Source: Anticarsia gemmatalis
Taxonomy: Eukaryota > Arthropoda > Insecta > Lepidoptera > Erebidae
Length of the DNA stretch: 64,000 bases
Assembly: GCF_050436995.1 (NCBI RefSeq)
Contig: NC_134747.1
Location: 10,609,501 to 10,673,500, forward strand
Direction: 5' to 3'
Part shown: positions 25,493 through 38,000 of the stretch, piece by piece
Layout of the letters: each line of letters starts with the position of its first letter
How positions within the stretch are numbered: the stretch's first letter is position 1
Translations under genes and position numbers: made by a program
The notes under the pieces: model-generated
The model's database searches: none
Seen by the model: only the letters and a program-made list of their open reading frames with translations
Told to the model about the DNA's origin: nothing

Positions 25493-25570
25493 GTTTCGTA
25501 TACGAGTGCTAGCTATATGGTTATCGCACAGGCTTATATATTATTGTTGCTACTATGTACTATGTATATC
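25493..25570 (-). promoter_or_regulatory. Proximal promoter of GH1 gene C
   Basis: On the gene strand, tatataagcc (plus-strand ggcttatata at 25531-25540) forms a good TATA box about 40 bp before the first ATG, followed by tgtgcgataacc with the same GCGATAA core as genes A and B (plus-strand 25521-25527). Here the core lies downstream of the TATA box, so it could fall in the leader. Confidence 0.45.
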
Positions 25571-25811
25571 TTTCACTCTTGTGAAAAGATTACTGTGAGT
25601 ATCGACTTCAAGATAATTTCTTCAAAATTTGTCAGTCAGCCGGAAATCAGATGAATAAAACCCTAAGTCAGAACAAATAATCATTTAACAATTTTTTCAT
25701 TAAAGAATTGCAGACCTTGATTTCTAGATTTGTAAGTAAAATAATTAGTACTTAATTATGCTTCTTGGTGTGAAATTTAAGATCCTTAAATATGAACCAA
25801 CAATTCATTGA

Positions 25812-25882
25812 TCAATATCAGAATCGAACCCGAAACCTCTAAGATGCAGGCGGTCACTACCATTGACCCACACAGGCAGTTA
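25812..25882 (-). repeat. tRNA-like SINE head
   Basis: Read on the minus strand: gcctgtgtgggtcaatggtagtgacc resembles an A box and ggtttcgggttcgattctg a B box, with tRNA-like spacing. No cloverleaf can be completed, so I read it as a SINE fragment rather than a tRNA gene. Confidence 0.45.
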
Positions 25883-25907
25883 ATTTTACTACCCAGTATT
25901 TTCCACT

Positions 25908-25952
25908 GTTGTTAAAATCTTAAATATTCTTTATATTTAAGATTTTAACAAC
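25908..25952. repeat. Perfect 20-bp inverted repeat, 5-nt loop
   Basis: Arms 25908-25927 (gttgttaaaatcttaaatat) and 25933-25952 are exact reverse complements. It is isolated upstream of gene C, next to the SINE head. Confidence 0.8.
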
Positions 25953-26577
25953 ATATTTTTATACATTTAATTAGTTATAGTAGAAGCATAGGTAAGTAAT
26001 TGATACATCAAAGTGGAATAGAAATCCGTCAGGCAATTAATTTGACACGGTTTCTTTATATCAAACTCATTGGAACCCTATTGTGAATTTCACGGAATCC
26101 TGAAGTAGACCCCCAGTTAATCTTATTATTTTGCAAGCATATCTTAAGATCTATCTTATCTACATATGTACATGTGTATGAAGAGTGTCTCTGGTCTGAT
26201 GTATTCGTGTATCTGCCACTCGATTCGTCAAGTATTAACTGGCCACAAATGTTTTCCATTGGCGTATCTTGTTTGTTTTGATTGATTACCGATCACCAGA
26301 GACCCCACCTCACGTCATTCCGTTAACAGAGGTCTTAAAAAATGACATTATATGTAATTAAGACAATGTCGCTAAACGTCAGTATAGTAGACATTTGATC
26401 AAGGTGTATTCTTTAAAGTATGTCAGGAATGGCTAAAGCAAATCTATTTTTTTAATGCAAAATTCGATCTGGTTATCTTACTTTTATTACCTAACAAGCT
26501 TTCAACTCAAAACTTATCTGGAAAGCTATTTAATTGAAAATAAATATGTAGCGCAGATGTAAAACACGTGTCGATTA

Positions 26578-27090
26578 GGGAATGCAATCCCGACTCGAGA
26601 TCGTCAACTCGAGATCCCTCGCGATCAGAAATATCAATCCCGCGGGATCCCGAGATTTTCGGGATCCCGTCTAGTTAGTAAAAATAATACAATTCGAACG
26701 GCTTGTTTAATGTAATATGTGTGTGATAGTGTGGTGAATGCAATAAATTATTATTTGAAAGAAAATAAAAGCCTTTATTTTTGAATATTACTAACAACGT
26801 AACATAATTAACAGGTGTAATAACATGAACATAATCAAAACAGTAGGTGTAGCTCCAGGAGATCAAAATAAAAAGTAATCACATGGCATTTTGAAAGTAG
26901 CCTCTTAAAATACAACGTGTATCAATAGTACGAGCTTCTAATCGACATCTTAAGTCTATTGCAATGTAGCCAGCTGCTGAAAAAATCCCGAACGGGATCT
27001 CGTCATATTATGCTTCGGGATTGATCCCGAAAAAATACACGGGATCTCGCGAGATCGGGATCCCGCGAGATCGGGATTGCATTCACTAGT
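26578..27090 (-). mobile_element. hAT-family transposon relic with palindrome-rich ends
   Basis: Ends are inverted: left gaatgcaatcccga (from 26580) and right tcgggattgcattc (to 27087). Just inside each end lie runs of gggatcccg and gagatcg palindromes. Reading the minus strand between about 26995 and 26885 gives an open segment, FSAAGYIAIDLRCRL then EARTIDTRCILRGYF, ending at a stop. This matches the C-terminal dimerisation region of hAT transposases (FS.AG, R.RL, L..R pattern). The rest of the transposase is missing, so this is a dead, internally deleted copy. No clear 8-bp target duplication is visible, which leaves the exact ends open. Family call rests on the short protein motif. Confidence 0.55.
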
Positions 27091-28184
27091 GTCGATTTAT
27101 TTATCAGTCGACGACAGAGGAGTTTCGTTTGGCAATATTTTTCTATCGCATCCGCAGGGGATGACACGCCGAGGGTGAGTAATGGGTTTTCCCTCTTCAA
27201 TCATTGTTTTATTTTAAATGAGATTCAACATCAGAGTAGGTACTTTTAATAAGCTCGACATTACAGATTCCTTTTTAAAACTTTTTCCCAAAAGTGTACG
27301 TTGCGGAAGTAACAATGAAAAATCACATTGAAAATCGAATGACTGAATCGGCCTTTTTGTATTTTATTAAATTATCGACGGTCGTGGGCTTTGAAGCTAC
27401 AATTATGTTAGCAGTCCCTTTCTCACCACATAAAACATGGAAGGAGCCTAAGTAACCACTTAACCGACCCAAACTTTGTAATAGAAAAATAAAGCCGATT
27501 GCAAGAATTATGAGCAAAAAGTATTAAAACCGGACGACCTAATTACCAGGCTTGCAATCTTCTTTAAATTAAATTCTGTGGTAATCTGGGAAAATTGCGA
27601 TGAACTTACTATCTTGAAATAAAAATATAAAGAACAGGAAATCCTTATTTTATCGTCCCTGCTTTTAATATAAGTATTCAATATTGCCAAGAAAATGGAA
27701 AATTATACGCACGCTGTTAGTAGATTAGTACTATGTAATAGTTTGGAGGAGAGCCGCGTTTCATAGGCTTCAGAAGATTACGCTGTAAACTTAGAACTTC
27801 AACTTTGCATATAAGCTTAGATGTGGATTATGAAACAGTAGTATCAAGTTAAGTATCAGCACACAACACTAGACTAACACTTAAATCTTTTCGAGTACCT
27901 TTATACAGATATTTTTTTCCGCTATTATTAGTTCTCTATATTTTATCGATATAAGCTGTAAGCATAAAAAGTTATATAGTAGAATTATCTTGACTGACAC
28001 TTAATTATTCCGGTTTAATAAATCTCTTAGATAAAATACCAATCTAAGAAAACATATCAAAGGTTACTTAAAGTTCTTTTTCCACATAAAACAACTGCTG
28101 CGTATCGTAGATCCCCGCAATTGTCTCATTTTAGCACCACCTCTATTTAAGGTTGTATTGCACATTATATCCATGTAAATGGAG
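27091..28184. other. Spacer, nothing recognised
   Basis: AT-rich, no exon or RNA gene seen. Confidence 0.35.
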
Positions 28185-28264
28185 ACGATATTACGTCGCG
28201 TATTTGAGCGTTTCTTGGCCTCGCATTCCACCTCGTACAGCTCGCGCTGGTCGATGATTATGTT
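28185..28264 (-). pseudogene. Possible degenerate last exon of a fifth GH1 copy
   Basis: On the minus strand, after an AG at 28266-28265, the frame reads IDQRELYEVECEAKKRSNTR. GH1 gene A exon 6 starts QRFGLYEVDYEDPARTRTPR. About 20 of 25 bases match around the ctgtacgaggtggaatgcgagg core, with one codon lost before LYEV. Nothing else of a GH1 gene was found nearby. It lies between genes C and D, where the spacing is unusually wide (6.5 kb), which fits a decayed copy. The alternative is an exon of an unrelated, unrecognised minus-strand gene; its GC-rich third positions look like maintained coding sequence. Confidence 0.35.
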
Positions 28265-31200
28265 CTATAGATGAAAGAATATATATATAGTGCCACCCTT
28301 GCTATTTCTCGGCAGTGAATTTCTCAAAATAAATGATTGATTGTTATACTAAAAAATGTCGGTTCTCTTATTTCGACACGTTTTCCACGTATAAACTTGA
28401 CAAGGCTTTGTGATCGATCGATAAATTCAAATCGCTTGTAGATCTCAGCTTAGAATAGACCACTATTGCATTGTGTAGGTGTCGAGAGCTTAAACAAAGG
28501 GCTTCGGGATTAAGTCAGGTGAACCGGCAAAAGTATTGTACTACAGCAGCTTTATTACGACTTCAACCGACCTGTGAAGATTTTATTGACATTCACCATG
28601 TTCATCTAGTACTGAACAGTGGAGAACTCCATAGACACGATATCACAATAGCTTAACAATTAAAATACCTTCGGTGTTGTGCAACAACTAATTTGTTGAA
28701 AGTCGTTACGTGAAAATCTAATATGTATTGTGAAAATGTTAGAGTCTCGAAAACCCTAATGGTTATTGTGACAGTTCGCGTGGGCTTCTGTCCAGAATAC
28801 TATTAGTGCCTTTTAGATGAATACAGATGAAAGTCTGTCTAGCAGAATAAGGGTTATTAGCGATGTTCCAATGATCGGACTCGCTTTCATAGATCAAAGT
28901 GGTCCTTCATTTGATTACCATTTTATGTTTGGGCTGACGCTGTGGTTTTCACGCTTATTTGACAATTCAGTTAGGATACTGATATAGTTTTAAATAACAA
29001 AAATCAATTTAAAAAGTCTAGCTACCTTCTTGAAACTGTCGATGAATTATGTTACATTTTCCTGCACGTAGCAAGACATTTTTTCGTCAATATGCATGCC
29101 ATTTAAAGCAATGCTCTACATACCATAGCTGCTAAGATGCTTAGTTTGGAAATAATGTCAACTACCCCAAAGCGTCCTATGGCACACGTGCATAAGCTCC
29201 GACGTGGGAGCTTAACTAACGTAGCACTTGACTTGAAGTATTATGTGCATAAATATCACCCACGCTTTTTGCTCAACCACACGCCACTTGAAACTTGTTT
29301 ATAATCCTTCGCCTGCAGGCGTCACTTCATTTTGAATATAATATTCCTTAGCGGGCGGAAGTTCGATTACAGTTTATATATTTATAAAGCGGATATATAT
29401 GTGTTATGCAATCCGTAATAGTCTGGCGTTGGTCTAAAAAAATTGTGATTAATATCATCTGCAACTACTTAAACGTTTAAGACATTAATACTTATTTTAC
29501 AGTAAAATAGAGCCGTCTTCTCAGTACTTTATTTTTGCTAAGCTTTTCCCTGCTTTCAAGTTTTTTCAAAGGACAATCACGACCAAGTTCAGCAGTAACC
29601 TCGGGGAAAAACTAACATAGAAACTTTGGATTGCTTATAGAGATATTAAAGATAATAATTTGTTTTTCTTCCTATTAAATAAAACATAATAGCCGTTGTC
29701 TGTGTTTTGTATAAGTTTTACATTGTTATGCTGATTTTGTGTCGTCCCCTTGATCAATAAATCACACAGTTAACTTCTTGTGGGTGTCGCAAGAAAACAT
29801 CGCTCCCATGATATTATACAGAGTCATAATATACAGAAGACAACATAAGCCTTATATTTTATAACACGATATAATTAGTTAGAGACTATATTTACATAGA
29901 CTTACATGTTTGTGTCTCCACAAGTCTATTAATAATGTATTTTTTTGGGTTGGTTGTTATCCAAATTAAGATATGGATATCTTAATGTGTTTTCTGAAAT
30001 TATTTTCCCAAGAGCTCGGAACAACCTGTAACTGCTACACAATAAGTAGGCCTCCCCCTAGAATGCTTCCAGAAAAGTTTTACGACAAAAATTTATATTG
30101 TTTTTATTGTCAGCTCAACGTGGACATTCCAGTGATAACTTACTGTTTATGGAGGCATAAATCTCTACGTGGGAATTTAATAATTCTCTGGGAAGGACAC
30201 AGTGTTTTTCCTTATGTACAGAGGGAGCTCTACCTCTACATTAAATAAGCTAATACATGCCTTTACTTGAATCTGTGAAAATTAACATTTAGAAACTAGT
30301 ATGTCATTGACTACATCGTTGTCGTTTTGCTATTCATTTTACAATCTAATCTAAACTTAAATATTTTTGTATGTTTTTTCTCTTCAATATTATAAGCTTT
30401 TCTTTATTAATCTCTACGTATTTTCTTCCCAGCATAGGCTAGAATTGTAGTTTGTTTATTTTTTTACAATCGTAGAGTACATATTATAGAGCTAAGACCT
30501 TTTATATGGTATGTATATATGTATTGATTATTATTAAAATAATCAATATAGTCTAGACATCCCTCTATACTAAGCCATAAAATCGTGTAGACATTCAATA
30601 TAAAACCGATTTTATGTATTGGAGCAGAGCAATAAAGCATTTCGTCAATTAAATATCCGTAGGTTTTGAGATTGATGTGAGTTCGACGTGTTTCGTGTGT
30701 CGTTATAACGGTGATGTCAGTATTGATCATAGCGCAAGTATAACAATGATACACACGATGATCGGCGCATTGATCGCAATGACTGTCGGAAACCTGCCAC
30801 AGTATGGTTGCGACACTCGACTCATAATTCATATGAAACGAACATGGCGCCCCCATTCCCAGTTTCCCGTTGTTTTGCTCGAACTCTGCGACACGACCGG
30901 AACATAAGTGTGGAGTGACGCGACAGTTACGGTTACCCGGGGAGGGTAAACTAAAGTTTTATTTTACTACTACCCCTAATATATGTACACAAATCTAGGG
31001 GTGTATAAATTTTAAACAACGTAAAAATTAAATCCTGTAGTATTCGTTGCTAATGTACTGCTACTTTTTAACCAAAGCTGTATTCTCACCTGATTTTAAT
31101 TTCTTATTCCGGTTTAATTGGATAGCCCAGTGTCTTTTTATGGCTATGCCTTTAGTACTCACACTTCTACTGGAAGCAAATATAAAATACACGCAAGTAC

Positions 31201-32027
31201 TCAGACTAAAGTAGATAAGATTCTTTCTACCGATATTTATCGTGTTGTCAGAGTTAAAACCACACGGACTTTTCTAACCAAATCCATGATAGAAATATCT
31301 CAGAACCTCGTAATGTTTACTGTCAATCAAAATTATTGCTTAATCCAACAATCTGCCCTTAACCGATTTGGTTCGACGTGTTATCAAATTATATAACATC
31401 CATTTGTCGAAGATGTATCGATAAGAATAATGATGGGTAACGATTGTCACGACATCGTGAGTCGTGACACCACATGTCATTGGCAATGCGATACATATTA
31501 TTATGATAATGGATCTCCCTAATAGAAACACAATGTAATTGTGATTGGTTAGGAGCTATTTTATGACCCATTATCTACTGAGGTTGACGCAATTTACTAA
31601 TAGCTAATAATGTAGTATTTTCTATGATTTATATAGAGTCACAGTAGTTAATCGGTGTTTTGACAGGTCTTTTAAAGGATTATGTACTGCACACAATTCG
31701 TTAATCCGGATTAAAACAAAATCCCCTCTATGCGTTTGTTTAAATTATGCTTTTAGTATAAAGCTCGCCGCATGTTTAGGTTTAAATAGGTTTGAATACA
31801 ACAAAAATATAACATTACGTTCTACTGCTACGTAATCTGAATATTGCGTGCAGTTTGCTTTATTATAATTTGACCTATACCTACGTTGAGGTCAAATTTG
31901 AACAATAATCTCTAACAAGCGATAGAAAATAGAGAGAACAGGAATGACACACATTTAAAGAGTTAAAAGCCAGTACATACTTAAAATGTGTATTTTTGTA
32001 TATAAAATTGTATCAAATATGTGTTTG
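28265..32027. other. Spacer between the relic and GH1 gene D
   Basis: 3.8 kb with no supported exon. A small inverted repeat (attgattatt against aataatcaat) lies near 30516-30545. The part around 30660-30910 is somewhat richer in GC and CpG and open on both strands, without resemblance to a known protein. Confidence 0.35.
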
Positions 32028-34079
32028 TTAGTGTCCCTCGTCGATGGTCATGACCATGGTGTCAGGTTCGTAGTGCCAGTCCAGAGCTCTGGAGCGAATG
32101 ATCTCCTTGTAGACGAAGGCAGACTTGCGCGGAGTGCGAGTACGCTCCGGACTCTCGTAGTCCACCTCGTATAGGCCGAAACGTTCACTGCAAATATATC
32201 ATACTTCACAAAAGATTCCGATTTGAAAAAGTAAACAAATTAGTGCTAAACATAACATAATTTTGGAAAAGTGACCTTTTTTTGTTCTCTACTACGTAAA
32301 AGAGTTCTTTCTATGAGCGAAAAGTTATTTATTAAAATGTAATTGCGTAATTAAATTAAACGGTTACATACGTGTATCCTCTCATCCACTCGAAGTTGTC
32401 CATAATACTCCAAGCCGTATAGCCTTTAAACGAAGAGCCTTCGTCAATGGCATCAAGCATGGCGTTTATGTATTGTCTGTAGTATGAAATGCGGTTGTCA
32501 TCGTCTAGACCTCCGTAACTAGAGTAACCGTTTTCAGTTACGAATACAGTGGGATTGTCGAAATCCTCTCTTATCTTGGTCAGTAACTTGTAGAATCCCC
32601 ATGGTACAACCTGTAGTAAACAATCAGAATTATTATATTTTATCATATACGAAACTTGAAAACCATAATTTAGATCACACTTACTTTTAGGAAACTCGAT
32701 GCACCAGCTTCCCATTCGCTAGACTGGTAACTAATTGTTCCTAAGTCATCATAATACGAAGGCACATCATAACGTCCGATCACTGAATCGTTTCTGTATG
32801 TCAAATACGTGGAGTAGTGGTTCAATCCAAAGAAATCAGAAGTTCCTCGGACGTATTCAATTTCCTCAGGAGTAAACTCTGGTAATCTGGACCTCGGGAA
32901 GCCTTGAGCGGCACTCTTAGCTGCTATTTTTTCTTTCATAATTGGTGGGAAGTCGCCAGTCTTGGAAAATATGGGATGAGCATATTGGCCCCACTGAAAA
33001 AATAAAGTAAAGTGGTTAAAGTAATAATGTCTATAAATTTATTTTCACGTACAGTAATGCTTTCATTTACCTCAAATTGACAAGTTTCTTCAGCAGCCAC
33101 TACATCGTTTTCTGTTTCTGGTTCGTAAAACTGTGCACTCAGCGAAATGAAGATAGAGCCTCCTTGAGTTGGTCTGAATTCGTCATTGTAAATATGATAA
33201 GCCCTAGCGTGAGCCATCAACAAATTCTTAGTACACATGTAGTCGGCATAACCCTTGATATTTACTCTGGGTGCTTTGGTGTCAGCTCCATAACCCTGGT
33301 AGCAAACTTCTCGTGGTTCGTTGATACTGTTCCACAACTTCACTCGGTCACCATACAGTGAGAACACAACACGTGCGTAGTCCCCAAACCAATCTACGAT
33401 ATGAGGGTTAGTCCACCCACCCAACTCCTGCAGTCTCTGTGGTAAGTCCCAGTGGTACAAAGTGACCAACGGTTGAATGTTATACTTCAACATTTCATTA
33501 ATTAAATTGTCGTAGTATTGAACGCCTAGCTCATTAATTTGGTCAGGAAAACTGGTGGGCAGAATACGGGTCCAGGCAATCGAGAATCTATAGTGATCAA
33601 GTCCTAATTCCCTCATCATCTCTACGTCTCGTTTGTACTGGTGGTACGAATCGTCGGCCACGTCTCCGTTTGAACAGTCAAAAATGATGCAAGGCTCATT
33701 GTGAGTCATATGATCCCAAATACTTTCGGATTTACCTAAAAGTTATAAGAACTGTTTAGAGTAGGTATTATAAAATAAAGAAAGATACATATAACAGTGC
33801 TAATTATACATTACCGTCTTCATCCCAGGCGCCTTCTATTTGATAGCTGGCTGTGGAAGCACCAAACATGAAACCATCGGGGAATGTCCGGACTTCATGG
33901 CGAGCCTCTTTCGTAGCCTTGCTTGCACTTAATGCCAAGTATGAAACTAGTAATAACCTGAAATCAAGCAAATTAAATTAACATGACATACAAACAATAA
34001 TATTATTATGCTTAAATAGTATGACATTTTGCAAAATAAATGTATTTTAAAGTACTTACAAGCAGCCTTTTGGCAGCAT
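32028..34079 (-). CDS. GH1 beta-glucosidase (myrosinase-like), gene D
   Basis: Fourth and most divergent member. Exons: 34079-34060, 33957-33815, 33735-33071, 32993-32685, 32610-32372, 32187-32028, giving 511 residues. The signal peptide comes from exons 1 and 2 (MLPKGCL, then LLLVSYLALSASK). The N-terminal signature is FGASTASYQIEGAW. The acid/base glutamate is about E194 in NSINEP, where the usual threonine two residues before N is serine. The nucleophile is about E405 in FVTENG. Exon 3 is exactly 665 nt in all four genes and exon 6 is 160 nt in all four, so the array arose by duplication of one six-exon ancestor. Residues 62-70 (MTHNEPCII) differ from the LTHQVPSPI of the others. Predicted secreted; role in glucoside breakdown is inferred from family. 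Confidence 0.94.
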
Positions 34080-34140
34080 CTTGTCGCGATAAGGTGAACA
34101 AACTGGTTGAATACAAGTTTCCCTAGCAATATTTAAACAC
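34080..34140 (-). promoter_or_regulatory. Leader and proximal promoter of GH1 gene D
   Basis: On the gene strand, gtgtttaaatattgc gives a weak TATA-like element about 55 bp before the ATG. A ccttatcgcg sequence sits 7-13 bp before the ATG: the same GCGATAA core as genes A to C, but reversed and probably within the leader. Confidence 0.3.
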
Positions 34141-35003
34141 TTCTACATCATCTGATTCTTGTCTTAAATCTAATCTTAGTTTAGATAAATGGTGCTTGAC
34201 AAAATATATCGATTTTAACCGGTAAATATTCGACGCGTGTGGCATTCACGAATTGAAAAAACTATCTGCTGATAATATTATATACAAAATACAAACATCA
34301 ATACTAATTCTATAATTAGTGTTTCATTAATTTATAATTGAACATTTCTTACTGGTTTTTCATGTTATACCGGTTTATTTAATTACTTAAAATTCGTTGT
34401 TAAGTAACTATAATGTTACAGATATTGTTATAAATTAATACTGCATTATTATATTATTTACAAAACCCATGTATCCACATTAGGGCTTCAAAAGTAAAGA
34501 CGAAATACTTAGATGTCGATTCTAACTCTTACTATGTGTATTTTACATACAAACCTGCCGCACCTCTTCAGTTAAGACGGTTACTCGATATCAGTTAAGA
34601 ATCTTATTAATTACATACCCTTGTAGATTAACAGGATTAATCGAGTTTCAGATATCTCTGTTAGGGCTCTACCGACCCCCGTTTAAGGGCCGTTACATAT
34701 ATTACCTTGTATAATGGAGGTGTTAGCTTCTGTATTATAAAGTTTCTGCTAACACGGGTTTCTTAAAATTGTCGTAATCCTTTATGACATACAATTTCAA
34801 ATAACTGGATATATACAGGGTGTCCCTGTATATGTTTCAGTCATTCGTTTGCCCAGATACATATAAAAGTTATAATTATTTTATTGAAATAATAAGTAAC
34901 GCAGTAATTTGTTGGAATGTTTCTAAACTTAAAAAATGTTACAATGTCACAGACTTATGGTGTATTGTTCACATTACAGAGTGTGTGGTTAGGAAGGTGA
35001 AAT
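34141..35003. other. Intergenic and 5' region of the GPCR gene
   Basis: No coding exon. Two AG acceptors with pyrimidine context (ending 34949 and 34979) lie shortly before the GPCR start codon, so a non-coding upstream exon probably splices in here. The true promoter was not identified. Confidence 0.35.
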
Positions 35004-38000
35004 ATGTGTGCGCAGACGGCGGCGCGGGCAGCGCGCACCTGGATCACATGGACGGCCTGCGCACTGGCGTGGTGCGCGTACACCGCGGCCGCGCCCGCCG
35101 ACCTGCGCACTCCACAGACCACGGTCCCCGCCTCACCCACGCCCACCTGCGAACCACTTGTGCTCAAAAACATGCCACCTATGCCACCAGTATGTATTCC
35201 TGAAATGAGTTACACTCATACAAAATTACAAAAATATCTGAATTAACATATTAAAGAATTTGTAAACGACAACCACATGTAAAATTGTAGAATGTACGCG
35301 AACATGAGACAGCAGTGATGCACACGGCACGTGCCCTCGCCGAGCTGGTGCAGCAGGGAGTCGCAGATGAAGACCGTGCTGCCGCCCTCGCCCGTGCCGC
35401 CAGCCGCGCGCCTCTCGTCCCCCCACCCGCGGCCGTCGCCCTCGGCGCTCCGCAACTGCACCTTGGAGTACTTTATATCGCTGAACCACCTAAGCTCGTC
35501 GTCTTCCAACAAAACAACTCCGCAACCTTGCGTCAGTTTTGGAGAACTCTAGCGTCAGCGTGGAATGCAACTACCTCTGTTTGGTCAAATGCGTGGTTCT
35601 CTTGTGACAAAGATGGTGAAGGTTGGTGGGGCGGTGTTGCTGCAGCTCGTGGAGCAGGGCCGGCGAAATCAGCCGCCGCGCTCTTCCACCGTTGGCCTGC
35701 TCTACCTTGTGAGGAATCTATGAATGCTTGGTTCGGGGGAGCTCCTCTTTGCGACACTGCAACTACAGATTGCGAAGCAACACCGGCATTTGGTTCTGGA
35801 GATAAGAGAATAGAGGTATATGGAGACTGACTAGATTTAAAGAGTTAAATAACAACATAAAATGCTGTATTTTGAGTATTAATATGTTTTTTCAGTATCG
35901 GTGCAAATGCCGCGATGGACATTGGAACACCGGCGGCAACGGTTGGCTGAGCGGCGTGACGTTGGTGAACGATGGCTCTGTCCCACTGACTTGTACTCCA
36001 TGTGGAATGGGCAGCGACTCCACGGCCTGCCTCGCTGATGCATACCGTGTTGCACTTCTAGCAGCTAATTTAGCAGGAATGCTTCTATGTCTTGTTATTG
36101 GACTTATCATTTTTAAGAAGAGAAAATGTAAAGTAAGTTAAAATCTTACTGATAGTTTGGTTTGCTGTAATTTAAATCGAGCAAGGGATTTTACATGGAT
36201 GTTTAACCTTTTTACAGGCTGTAGCAATGGGCATGTGGACCGTTCTGGAGGTGGTCCTACTCGGTGCACTCCTTATGTATGGCTCCGTGAGTATTACGGA
36301 CAGTATTTATTTTGATATAAATAATAAATACACAGAGTACAATCCACTTGACTGTTGTCCTATCTGATTTGGACTATGTACCTAAACAAAGTTGTCGGCA
36401 AGTTGCAAACATTTGAGAATGTGTAGTGATAGAATGCAATAAGATAATTCTTAAGTGTTTTGTTTATTTTTTGCGCTCGGTTTACGTAAAAACCTTAAAG
36501 TGGCTAGTGTCTTATTGCTATTAAGATAAAAATTCAAATCTATTTGTTTTGGTCAGATGTTTTTCCACACAAAAATGCTACAATTATAATTATTTAATGC
36601 AATATTTCCAAACTAGTTCATAGATGATAAGTAATAAAATGTAGTTTCTCAAGATGAATGCAGATCGTTGACAGATAAAGGCGCCAAAAAGATGAATTAC
36701 TGTTGTTTATATAAATGTTAACGTAGGCCACCTACGTAGTTGTAGTACTCCAAACTGTCAAGTGTAATGATAAGATTAATAGAAAAGAAAAAACAGGAGA
36801 TGAAAATCGTCGCCCGTGTTCAGTATCTACCTATTTTCTAAATTTATTCGCGTGTGGGGATATAAAAATTCCAAACTAGACAATCTATTTTAATAGCATA
36901 TCACCAACCAAAAAATATCGGTACACTTCCACAGTACTTCCACACCGATATTTTATGCACAATACCCGTAGATTCATGATGAGTATCAGTTATCTAATTC
37001 TAAAGACATCAAAATTGTCAAAACATACCAGTGTTTATTTAGGTACTTACTTTTACAATTTATATTAATTAAAATTAACATATAAAATGTTTTGTAATCA
37101 AATATTAATTCATGTCGTCGTTCATTACAGGCTGCATCTCAATACATATCGGTGGCAAAATGGCGGTGCGTGGCGGGTGCGTGGTTGCGGGAGCTCGGCT
37201 TCGTCGCGTGCTACGGCTCCGTGGTGCTGCGGCTGTGGGTGCTGCTCGCCGAGTTCCGCACCAGGAAGGCACATCGATGGACACCCAAAGATTCCGAGGT
37301 AATCTTAATTAATTTTTAGATTTTATTCTAAACTCTGGTGGTAGAGGCTCGGTAGTCTACTGCTCATGGCAGATCACGAGTTTCTGGGTTAAATCCTCGA
37401 GTCAGGTTAACTGTTAAGTGCTCGCTGCCTAATCACTGCATTGTATGTGATGTAATCTTTGCAATATTGTAATTCTAAACGAATATATTTTATGACTGCC
37501 TCCGTGGCACAGTGGTTTAGGTCGCCACGCCGAAAACCATTGCTTCGGGAGGTCGTGGGTTCGATTCCCACACGGAGCAATTATTTGTGCGATCTACAAA
37601 TAATTGTTTCGGGTCTGGTTGTGCTTTGTGTCCGTTGTTTGTATGTTTGTGTAATGTCACAAGAGCAATTCTTAGTGCGGGAGTTGTCTTTTTTAAAATA
37701 GATATATTTCTGGAAATCTGTTTACAAGAGAAATAAAACTGGCTCTACCAGCATCCATCAAGGCATCAACTATTTTAACCCATTTTCCATGTTCCAGGTG
37801 TTAAGAGTGGTGGGTGCGATGGTGTCGGGCGCAGCGTGCTACCTGGCCGCGTTCACGGCGACGGCGGCGTGCGAGGAGGACGAGCGCGGCGGGTGCGCGC
37901 GCGCCGCCTGGCACCACGTCACCGCCGCCGCGGAGGTGCTGCTGCTTGCTGCAGGGCTACGTATCGCGTACGCGGCCAGAAATGCCAATGTTCCCTTCCA

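Noticed and set aside
26675..26866. Open frame on the minus strand within the hAT relic as a separate gene
   Set aside because: AT-driven open stretch without similarity to known proteins; the transposase-like reading lies at 26885-26995 in a different position.
35226..35512. Open frames on the minus strand inside the second GPCR exon
   Set aside because: They arise from GC-rich composition. The plus-strand exon has clean splice sites, joins in phase 0 on both sides and continues the receptor ectodomain.
37495..37575. tRNA gene on the plus strand
   Set aside because: A and B boxes are present but a full cloverleaf is not, and the unit is repeated with the same unique 3' tail at 17493, so it is a SINE.
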